DNA of 64,000 bases from Streptomyces sp. MMBL 11-1. GTDB lineage: Bacteria; Actinomycetota; Actinomycetes; Streptomycetales; Streptomycetaceae. Of this stretch, positions 36,045-42,830 are shown piece by piece (within the stretch, counting starts at the first letter, position 1; every line of letters begins with the position of its first letter). The stretch spans positions 2,294,001 to 2,358,000 of the forward strand of contig NZ_CP117709.1 of NCBI RefSeq assembly GCF_028622875.1, given 5' to 3'. Both the position numbers and the translations under genes were made by a program. The notes beneath the pieces were generated by a model. It did not search any database. It had not been told where the DNA came from and was given only the letters and a program-made list of their open reading frames with translations.

Positions 36045-36059
36045 TTGCACGTTGTGCAA
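36045..36059. promoter_or_regulatory. Palindrome in the divergent GRDP-like / XRE-TPR promoter region
   Basis: TTGCAC-GTT-GTGCAA is a perfect 6-bp inverted repeat, and a related GTTGTGC lies just before it (36031-36037). It stands between the two divergent starts and is a candidate site for the XRE regulator. Confidence 0.45.
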
Positions 36060-36128
36060 GCGGGCTCGACGGGCCCGTGTGACGACCGTACGGTGAGGGC
36101 CCCGGTCGTGCGGCGTGGGAGGGGACCT

Positions 36129-37418
36129 GTGCCTGTTGACCTTTGGAACAGCCCCATGGTGCGCGAGTTGGCGGCGCAGCGGCGCCCCGGCGCGCTCATC
36201 CGTCTCGGCCGCGAACACCGTGCCTGGACTCTCGCCGCCCTCGGGGACCGGATCGGCTGCTCAGCCGCCACGGTGTCCCGGTTGGAGCGTCGCAACAGGG
36301 TGGCCGATCTGGCCCTGGTGCACCGCGCAGCACTGGAAGTCGGGGTCCCCCGACACGTCTTGGTGCATTCCCTGGCGCCACCCGCCCTGACCGCGTCGGC
36401 GGCCACTAGAGTGACGGCCAGTCCGTACGCCGAGGAGGACCCGATGCGCCGCCGCACGCTGATCACCGCCACGGCGGCTGCCGGACCGGCCGCCCTGCTG
36501 CTGGGGTTGGACGAGGCCTTGGCCGACACTCCCGGCCCGACCGGCGGCGGTTCGCTCGACACCCGGCTGGCCACCGCCCGCGAGTTGTACGACAAGGGGG
36601 CGCACGGCCGTCTCCTCACCGCGCTGCCCGGCCTCATCGGTGACGGCCACGCCGCCGCGTCGTCGCGCCGGGCACTCGATCAGGCCCGGCTCTCGTCCGT
36701 CTACAGTCTGACCGCCTCGGTGCTGAGCAAGCTCGGCTCGTACGAGCAGGCCCGGCTCACCGCGGACCGCGCCGGCACCTGGGCCGAGGTATCCGGCTCA
36801 CCGCTCGCGTCCGCAGCCGCAGCCCGAGAACTGGCGATCGTGCTGCGCCACCAGGACCGCTCCGAGGAGGCCCAGCGCCTCATGAGGGCGGCGGCCACCG
36901 GAGTGGAGGCCACGGGCCTGCGTACCGACGCTTCGGCGTCCGCGTACGCGCAGATGCTCTGCACTCTGGCGTACACCGCCGCTCGTGGAGGGCACCGGAC
37001 AGATGCGCTGGCAATGACCGAGGAAGCCCGCCGTGCCGCCCGCCGGCTGCCACCGCACCCCCCGTCCGGCCGTCTGTTTCCCATCACCCCCGCAGCCGTT
37101 GACCTGTACGCCGTCGGCGTCCACTGGGCGCTCGGCGACGCGGGGGCCGCACTGGAGGCCGGGAAGGACCTGCGACCCGAACAGTTCCCGACAGCTGAGC
37201 GGAAGGCGCGGTTGGGCACCGACATGGCGCGGGCCTGGTGGGCATGGCAGCGCCCCGCGCAGACCGCCCATGCGCTGCTCACCGCGTACCGCTCCAGCCC
37301 GGGAGAAGTCCGAGACCGGCCCGCCATCCGCCGCATCGTTGCCGAGCTCGCCGAGCGGCACCGGCGCACCACCGGGGTCCGGGAATTGCAGGCCGCCGTG
37401 GTTCTGCGGTCGCTCTAG
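36129..37418 (+). CDS. XRE-family regulator with TPR-like sensor half
   Basis: A 429-residue protein, GTG start at 36129 (GGAGGGG upstream). The N-terminal HTH is ALIRLGREHRAWTLAALGDRIGCSAATVSRLER (about residues 20-55). Helical TPR-like repeats fill about 135-410, as in peptide- or ligand-sensing XRE-TPR proteins. Between them (about 104-130) is MRRRTLITATAAAGPAALLLG, which looks like a twin-arginine signal yet lies inside a DNA-binding protein; the same feature recurs in streptomycete XRE-TPR proteins. Probably autoregulates and controls the divergent small gene. Confidence 0.82.
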   Translation: MPVDLWNSPMVRELAAQRRPGALIRLGREHRAWTLAALGDRIGCSAATVSRLERRNRVADLALVHRAALEVGVPRHVLVHSLAPPALTASAATRVTASPYAEEDPMRRRTLITATAAAGPAALLLGLDEALADTPGPTGGGSLDTRLATARELYDKGAHGRLLTALPGLIGDGHAAASSRRALDQARLSSVYSLTASVLSKLGSYEQARLTADRAGTWAEVSGSPLASAAAARELAIVLRHQDRSEEAQRLMRAAATGVEATGLRTDASASAYAQMLCTLAYTAARGGHRTDALAMTEEARRAARRLPPHPPSGRLFPITPAAVDLYAVGVHWALGDAGAALEAGKDLRPEQFPTAERKARLGTDMARAWWAWQRPAQTAHALLTAYRSSPGEVRDRPAIRRIVAELAERHRRTTGVRELQAAVVLRSL

Positions 37419-37482
37419 CAGGCTGGCTGCATGTGGGCAAAAAGTCACCCTGCGGACGCTCACGCGAGGGGTATGCGTACCG

Positions 37483-38070
37483 CTAGGGCGTGAACCAGGA
37501 GCGGCCCTGGGCCCAGGTGGTCACCCACCCCGCGAAGCCGGGCACGCCCGGCATCAGGGAGGCGTCCGACCGGGTGCCGAAAGGTATCGCGCCGTTCTCG
37601 TCGATCAGCCAGACATGACCGCGCTGCGGGCCAGTGACGATCAGGTGCCAGTACATGCCGCAGCCGTCGGTGCCCAGCACCAGTGAGCCGTGGCCGAACA
37701 CGGGCTCCACCCGGTCGTCGAACTCTCGCTCCGACAGCGCCGTCTCATCCCCGTCCGCTTCCCACAACCATGCCTCCGTGAGCGGAAAAGGCTCGGCAAG
37801 CCGGCGTTCGGGGCGGTCCGAGCCCCAGTCCGAGGGCGTCTTCGCGAAGGGCAGGAGACCGTAGTAGGGCGGACCCGCGCGCAGCCCGTCGCAGATTTCC
37901 GCCACAAAGGTGCGGTACGGCTCCGGGAGCACGATGCCGTGCTCGGTCTCGAAGGACCGCACCGCATCGGGGCCGGCCGGTGGCACCGCATCGGGCCGGG
38001 ACGCGAAGATCTCGCGGAGGGCCGCCGCTTCGGCCGGGTCGCAGGCTTCCGTGTTCATGCCGGTCATCAT
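37483..38070 (-). CDS. SMI1/KNR4 (SUKH) family protein
   Basis: A 195-residue soluble protein with the SUKH-type order: AVRSFETEHGIVLPEPYRTFVAEICDG near the N-terminus, then YYGLLPFA, FGHGSLVLGTDGCGMYWHLIVTG, and a final WLIDENGAIPF. SUKH proteins are widespread immunity proteins against polymorphic toxins (family knowledge). No toxin gene is adjacent, so this is an orphan immunity-type or housekeeping member. Start ATG 38070; ATG 38058 is an alternative. Confidence 0.8.
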   Translation of the reverse strand: MMTGMNTEACDPAEAAALREIFASRPDAVPPAGPDAVRSFETEHGIVLPEPYRTFVAEICDGLRAGPPYYGLLPFAKTPSDWGSDRPERRLAEPFPLTEAWLWEADGDETALSEREFDDRVEPVFGHGSLVLGTDGCGMYWHLIVTGPQRGHVWLIDENGAIPFGTRSDASLMPGVPGFAGWVTTWAQGRSWFTP

Positions 38071-38214
38071 GCAAGATCCGCAAGCGACTGCCCAGCACCC
38101 CGAACACAGACCGCGAGGTTATGGGCATGGCTGAGATCCGGCCCCTGCATCGATACCGGATCGCGGGAGGTGGCTGCCCGCCGGGGCGCTGCCCCCGTCT
38201 CCGCGCTGTTCCCG

Positions 38215-38322
38215 TCAGCCGCCGAAGGTACCGGCCTTCACTCCGTCGATGAACAAGGCCCAGTGCTCCGGGCCGTAGAACTGGAGCCCGGGGGCGGGAC
38301 CCTTACTGTCCCGTGAAGACAC
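38215..38322 (-). pseudogene. Truncated DUF397 gene
   Basis: The last 35 codons (VSSRDSKGPAPGLQFYGPEHW...) match the C-terminal half of DUF397 proteins, where VRDSK...W..F...V..G is conserved. The N-terminal WRKSSYS half expected upstream is missing; the in-frame sequence before it is unrelated. DUF397 genes normally pair with XRE (DUF5753) regulators in streptomycetes. This copy looks like a remnant. Confidence 0.55.
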
Positions 38323-38456
38323 CCCTGCGCCACCCACCTGCGTCACGTTCACTTTCGTCCGAGGTGGACGCTCCGGTACGGCGGCTGGGGTCGCCACCGT
38401 AGGGCCCGGGTCCCGGATGTCAGCAGGAGAGCAACCGGCCGGCACCAGCACCTCCC

Positions 38457-38495
38457 GGAGGCCACGGGCGGAGCTTCGTACCGCCCGTGGCCTCC
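38457..38495. terminator. Perfect 15-bp hairpin
   Basis: GGAGGCCACGGGCGG (38457-38471) pairs with 38481-38495 around the loop AGCTTCGTA. It lies between the DUF397 remnant and another fragment, so which transcript it ends is unclear. Confidence 0.55.
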
Positions 38496-38520
38496 GAGAA
38501 GAGAACCGAAAGGTCCTGCC

Positions 38521-38814
38521 CGTGCTGCAATGCGCCGCCGTCACCGGCGTACCGTTCGCCGAGGCGCTCCTGGCGCTCGCCACCATGGAAGGCGGCCCCG
38601 AGCACCCGCCCGATGTCCTCGCCCAGGACGACTACCTCCTCCGCGACCTGACCACTCGCGCGGCACCTCGTGCGCGTACTTCGACCACCATCCCGGCCCG
38701 CGCTCCTTCTCGGTGAGCGACCCGCTCGGCGACCTCGTCACCCTGCACATCCACGGCGAGATCCAGCGGCTCGGCACAGACGACGACAACGCCATTGACC
38801 GCGACAGCTCCTGA
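38521..38814 (+). pseudogene. Possible frameshifted gene fragment, unknown family
   Basis: Two plausible coding pieces lie end to end in different plus frames. The first holds VTGVPFAEALLALATMEGG...DDYLLRDLT to about 38660. The second holds SCAYFDHHPGPRSFSVSDPLGD through to the stop at 38814. A one-base loss near 38655-38665 would join them. I do not recognise the protein. Confidence 0.3.
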
Positions 38815-38959
38815 CGTGACCACGGATTCGACGCCGCACTCGGCCACCGCCGTCCAGGCTGAATCGCTCCCGAGCAGCTTGGTCAACCTCAACTCCGGCC
38901 GGACGCGCGGTAGCGGCGGCGGGCCCGGCGGGCTACCGGCTACGGGCTGACGGCGGGCC

Positions 38960-39646
38960 CTACGGCTGGGAGGACCCCGGCAGCCGGGTCCAGAAGTGGT
39001 CGACGATGTTCTCGATGTAGCGGCGCCCGTCCTCGCCGGATGCCGTGGCGCCGCCGGCCCGGCTCAAGGTGGCCGCCATGAGGCCCTGGTACTCCTGGTG
39101 CATGGCGGCCAGGGGGCTCTTCAGATCGCGGCGCTCCATGGAGACGAGCCGTGCGATGTCGCGGATGTGCGCCTGCCAGCGCGTGGAGACCGCCTCGGCG
39201 AGGAGACGGGCGAGCTCCTCCTCCAGCCGGGTGATGGCGATGAAATCGCGCGGGGGCAGGCTGAGGACCTCACCGAGCTTGGCGGACTGCCGTTTGTCGC
39301 CGGCCCACAGACCGGCTTCCTCCATGGACAGGTATGCGTCGAGGGTGAGGCCGGTGGCGCGCGCGACCTCCTCGGCCGAGACGCCGCGCGCGATGCGGTG
39401 TTCGAGCAAGGTGCGGGGATGGCCCATGAGTTCGGCGGGCTGACACCACAAAGCGCCCGCCAGAGCCGTGAACTCCGTCGCATCCGGCACATGGGTTCCG
39501 CGCTCCCATGCGATCACATGCTCGGGACCGACGTGTGACGTGCCGAAGGACGCGCGCATGCCGTAGGCGACATGACCGGGTGCCATCCCGAGTTTCTCGC
39601 GCAAGGCGCGCGCTGCCCGCGCGTTGAAGGGGAGTGGTGGGTGCAC
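38960..39646 (-). CDS. XRE-like DNA-binding regulator
   Basis: A 228-residue protein with an N-terminal helix-turn-helix-like region (ALREKLGMAPGHVAYGM...VIAWERG) followed by LCT-type TALAGALWCQPAELMG. A second HTH-like segment is RIARGVSAEEVARATGLTLDAYLSMEE. The C-terminal half is helical with no known domain. It is divergent from the NCS2 permease, with 275 bp between the starts, and is a candidate regulator of it. Related proteins are common in Streptomyces, and some lie beside permease genes (recalled). Confidence 0.78.
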   Translation of the reverse strand: MHPPLPFNARAARALREKLGMAPGHVAYGMRASFGTSHVGPEHVIAWERGTHVPDATEFTALAGALWCQPAELMGHPRTLLEHRIARGVSAEEVARATGLTLDAYLSMEEAGLWAGDKRQSAKLGEVLSLPPRDFIAITRLEEELARLLAEAVSTRWQAHIRDIARLVSMERRDLKSPLAAMHQEYQGLMAATLSRAGGATASGEDGRRYIENIVDHFWTRLPGSSQP

Positions 39647-39785
39647 ATACGGAGCGTAGGGGAGCTGTCACCGGCACTTCCATACCCACTGTCGGCTGCC
39701 TGCCGGTTTGGCGGAAAGGTCACCCCTGATTCCGTAGGAAGCCACAGGGCGAAAAGGGGGCCAAGTAGACGCTCTACGCGGGTAG

Positions 39786-39813
39786 TTGCCATTCCGCTGT
39801 TGGCGCGTATGAT
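39786..39813 (+). promoter_or_regulatory. Probable housekeeping promoter of the NCS2 permease
   Basis: TTGCCA (39786-39791), 16-bp spacer, TATGAT (39808-39813). This predicts a start near 39820 and a 5' leader of about 100 nt before the permease ATG. Confidence 0.55.
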
Positions 39814-39921
39814 CCGCTCGCACGGTGCCGCATGTGTGTTCGCACAGCGCCTGCCACTCACTTCGGGCAGCACCGGCGAAACCCCCCTTCCCCATCATTC
39901 GCAGGCTCAGGAGACTCCGTC

Positions 39922-41370
39922 ATGCACCCCAGTACGACCAGCCCGCCTACCGACGCGAAGCCCAACGGGTCGGGGGGCGCCGTCGACCGGTTCTTCCGCA
40001 TCAGCGAACGCGGTTCGACCTACCTCCAGGAGATACGCGGCGGATTCGCCACGTTCTTCACGATGGCGTACATCCTTGTGCTCAACCCGATCATTCTCGG
40101 CGGGGCGGAGGACAAGTTCGGAAAGCAGCTGGACAACGTGCAGTTGGTCACCGCCACCGCCCTGGTCGCCGCGGTGATGACGCTGATCATGGGTGTGGGC
40201 GGCAATCTGCCGCTGGCCCTGGCGGCGGGTCTGGGCATCAACGCCGTCGTCGCCTACCAGATCGCTCCCCTGATGAGCTGGGACGACGCGATGGGCCTCA
40301 TCGTGCTGGAAGGGCTGCTGATCTGCGTTCTGGTGGTGACCGGGCTGCGCGAGGCGATCATGCACGCCATTCCGCAGCCCCTCAAACAGGCCATCAGCGT
40401 CGGCATCGGTCTGTTCATCGCCTTCATCGGCTTCGTGGACGCCGGGTTCGTCACCCGCATCCCCGACGCCGCCAACTCCACCGTGCCCGTCCAGCTCGGC
40501 ACCGGCACGCTCACCGGCTGGCCGATGCTCGTCTTCTGCCTCGGCGTGCTCCTGACGATCGTGCTGGTCGCCCGGAAGGTCAAGGGCGCGATCCTCATCA
40601 GCATCGTCCTCATGACCGTCGTCGCCATCGTCATCAACGAGGTCGCCCGTATCAAGTCCTGGGGCCTGACCTCGCCCTCGATGCCCGAAAACCCGGTCGC
40701 CGCACCCGACTTCGGGCTGCTGGGCCAGTTCGACCTGTTCGGATCGTTCGGCCAGGTCAGCGTGTTGACGGTCGTCCTGCTCGTCTTCACCCTCATCCTG
40801 TCCGACTTCTTCGACACGATGGGCACGGTCGTGGGCGTCACGGCGGAGGCCGGGCTCCTCGACGAGCGGGGTCAGGTGCCCGGACTCGGCCGCGTCCTGC
40901 TCATCGACGGTGCGGCAGCCGTCGCCGGTGGCGCCGCGTCCTCGTCGTCGGCCACCACCTACATCGAGTCGGCGGCGGGTGTCGGCGAAGGGGCCCGCAC
41001 CGGCTTCGCCAACATGGTCACCGGCGGCCTGTTCGCGCTCGCCCTCTTCCTCACGCCCGTCCTGACGATCGTGCCTCTCCAGGCGGCGGCGCCCGCCCTC
41101 GTCGTGGTCGGGTTCCTGATGATGACCCAGGTCAAGCACATCGACTGGGACCGCTACGACGTCGCCATCCCGGCCTTCCTCACCATCGTCGTCATGCCGT
41201 TCACCTACTCCATCACCAACGGCATCGGCGCCGGCTTCGTCTCCTACGTGGTGATCAAGGCCTGCCTGGGCAAGGCACGCGAAGTCCACTGGCTGCTGTG
41301 GGGCACCGCCGCGCTCTTCCTGGTCTACTTCGTCATCGACCCGCTGGAGCAGATCCTCGGTCTCAAGTAG
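39922..41370 (+). CDS. NCS2 purine/nucleobase permease (AzgA-like)
   Basis: A 482-residue membrane protein, start ATG 39922 with AGGAG. The opening FFRISERGSTYLQEIRGGFATFFTMAYILVLNP is the AzgA (adenine-guanine-hypoxanthine) branch signature. Twelve to fourteen helices follow, with the conserved motif FFDTMGTVVGV (about residue 296-306) and the pore segment ASSSSATTYIESAAGVGEGARTG. It imports purine bases with protons (family). Divergent XRE regulator upstream; strong housekeeping-type promoter. Confidence 0.92.
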   Translation: MHPSTTSPPTDAKPNGSGGAVDRFFRISERGSTYLQEIRGGFATFFTMAYILVLNPIILGGAEDKFGKQLDNVQLVTATALVAAVMTLIMGVGGNLPLALAAGLGINAVVAYQIAPLMSWDDAMGLIVLEGLLICVLVVTGLREAIMHAIPQPLKQAISVGIGLFIAFIGFVDAGFVTRIPDAANSTVPVQLGTGTLTGWPMLVFCLGVLLTIVLVARKVKGAILISIVLMTVVAIVINEVARIKSWGLTSPSMPENPVAAPDFGLLGQFDLFGSFGQVSVLTVVLLVFTLILSDFFDTMGTVVGVTAEAGLLDERGQVPGLGRVLLIDGAAAVAGGAASSSSATTYIESAAGVGEGARTGFANMVTGGLFALALFLTPVLTIVPLQAAAPALVVVGFLMMTQVKHIDWDRYDVAIPAFLTIVVMPFTYSITNGIGAGFVSYVVIKACLGKAREVHWLLWGTAALFLVYFVIDPLEQILGLK

Positions 41371-41401
41371 CGGGACCCTGGGCCCTGCTTCACCGGTCGA
41401 A

Positions 41402-41453
41402 GGCCCCCGGGGGCAGTGACTCCCGGGGCCCTCGGCCCCTGGAGCCCAGGGGC
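41402..41453. terminator. Hairpins downstream of the NCS2 permease
   Basis: GCCCCTGG-AGC-CCAGGGGC (41435-41453) is a perfect 8-bp stem. A second hairpin, GGCCCC/GGGGCC, lies at 41402-41430. They occupy the gap between the convergent permease and VOC genes. Related GGCTCCCGG/CAGTGRCTCCCGG words repeat through this gap. Confidence 0.6.
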
Positions 41454-41478
41454 TCCCGGAAGTCAGGGGCTCTTGGGG

Positions 41479-41826
41479 TCAGTGGCTCCCGGCGTCGGAG
41501 AGGCAGAACTCGTTGCCCTCCGGGTCCCTGAGCACCGTCCAGGACATCCCCTCCATCGACTGCTCGCCGACGACGGTCGCGCCCAGCTTCGCCAGGCGCT
41601 CCACGTCGGCCGAGCGGTCGGGCGACGCGAAGTCGACGTGCACCCGGTTCTTGGCGGCCTTGGGCTCGGGCACCCGCTGGAAGCCGAGGACCAGCGGGGT
41701 CGCCGCGAGGACGACGAACGCGTCGTAATCCTGCGTCTCCTGGACCCCCAGCGCCTCGGCCCACCAGGCGGCCAGGGTCTGGGGGTCGGCACAGTCGATC
41801 GTGATCATTTCCGGTGAGATCCGCAT
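41479..41826 (-). CDS. VOC-superfamily (glyoxalase-like) protein
   Basis: A 115-residue single-module protein starting at ATG 41826. It has two beta-alpha-beta units: ITIDCADPQTLAAWWAEALG and later RVHVDFASPDRSADVERLAKLGATV, ending in WTVLRDPEGNEFCLS. The final Asp-Pro-Glu-Gly-Asn-Glu-Phe motif is typical of the glyoxalase/bleomycin-resistance fold. Many such Streptomyces proteins have no known substrate. Metal ligands (His/Glu) are only partly obvious. Confidence 0.85.
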   Translation of the reverse strand: MRISPEMITIDCADPQTLAAWWAEALGVQETQDYDAFVVLAATPLVLGFQRVPEPKAAKNRVHVDFASPDRSADVERLAKLGATVVGEQSMEGMSWTVLRDPEGNEFCLSDAGSH

Positions 41827-41851
41827 GCCCTTCACCGTACGGCGCACCACT

Positions 41852-41886
41852 GACAACGGGCCGGATTGTCCGACCGGCCCGTTGTC
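41852..41886. terminator. Hairpin between VOC and DsbA-like genes
   Basis: GACAACGGGCCGG (41852-41864) pairs perfectly with CCGGCCCGTTGTC (41874-41886), loop ATTGTCCGA. It is 150 bp beyond the DsbA-like stop; the GC-rich spacer (41900-42030) contains imperfect CCACGGTCC repeats. Confidence 0.6.
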
Positions 41887-42034
41887 GGCTGTCCTCGTCA
41901 GACCGGCACGATCTCCAGCCGGATACGCGCGGCCACCGGCTCGCGCGGACCCGCGCCGCCACGGTCCCCTGCCGCCGCGGTCCCCCGCGGCCACGGTCCT
42001 GTGCGGACGCGCGCGGATACCGCGTCGACCGGCG

Positions 42035-42685
42035 TCAGTCGAAGATCGGGCCCTGCGTCCGGGTCCGCTTGATCTCGTAGAAGCCCGGGATGGAGGCGAC
42101 CAGCAGCGTGCCGTCCCAGAGCTTCGCCGCCTCCTCGCCCTTGGGGGCGGGGGTGACGACCGGGCCGAAGAAGGCGATCTGCTCGCCGTCCGCGCCGGGA
42201 ACGGCGATGACCGGGGTGCCGACGTCCTGGCCGACCTTGTCGATGCCTTCCTTGTGGGAGGCGCGCAGCTCGGTGTCGTACCGGTCGGAGTCGGCGTGGT
42301 CCGCCAGGCCGGCGGGCAGGCCGACGTCCTCCAGCGCGGCGGCCATGGCCTCGCGGGTGGGGCCCTCGCCGTTGTTGTGGAAGCGGGTGCCGAGCGCGGT
42401 GTAGAGGGGGCCGAGGACCGCGTCGCCGTGCTCCTGCTGGGCGGCGATGACGACCCGGGCCGGGCCCCACGCCTGCTTCTCCAGCATCTCGCGGTACTCC
42501 TCGGGCAGCTCGTCCAGCTTGTTCTCGTTCAGGACGGCCAGGCTCATCACGTGCCAGCGGACCTCGACGTCACGAACCTTCTCCACTTCCAGCATCCAGC
42601 GCGAGGTCATCCACGCCCAGGGGCAGAGCGGGTCGAACCAGAAGTCGACCGGGGTCTTGCCGTTGGCCGGAGTGTTCTCGGGCAT
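42035..42685 (-). CDS. DsbA-family, mycothiol-dependent reductase-like protein
   Basis: A 216-residue thioredoxin-fold protein starting at ATG 42685 (GAGGAG upstream). It closely resembles the actinobacterial Rv2466c type: VDFWFDPLCPWAWMTSRWMLEVEKVR, then MSLAVLNENKLDELPEEYREML, then VGTPVIAV with the cis-Pro. Rv2466c has a CPWC redox site; here it reads CPWA, a single cysteine, suggesting a monothiol (mycothiol-linked) mechanism. No signal peptide, so cytosolic. It is divergent from pepN-1 with 145 bp between. Confidence 0.88.
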   Translation of the reverse strand: MPENTPANGKTPVDFWFDPLCPWAWMTSRWMLEVEKVRDVEVRWHVMSLAVLNENKLDELPEEYREMLEKQAWGPARVVIAAQQEHGDAVLGPLYTALGTRFHNNGEGPTREAMAAALEDVGLPAGLADHADSDRYDTELRASHKEGIDKVGQDVGTPVIAVPGADGEQIAFFGPVVTPAPKGEEAAKLWDGTLLVASIPGFYEIKRTRTQGPIFD

Positions 42686-42830
42686 GTCTCTCCTCAGAAG
42701 TGCGTGTTCCACCTGCGGGCGAGAACGCCCCCGGAGAGGCTCCCATTCCCTGGATGAAGCCGCGCGCAGACGCGTGCAAGGATCAATGGGTTCGAACACG
42801 ACACATGACGCGCGTCACGAAGGAGTGCCC

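Noticed and set aside
31000..42000. Integrated prophage, ICE or biosynthetic cluster in the accessory region
   Set aside because: No integrase, att-type repeat next to a tRNA, structural phage gene, PKS/NRPS or RiPP enzyme is visible. The two tRNA genes at 11.5-11.8 kb show no partial duplicate.
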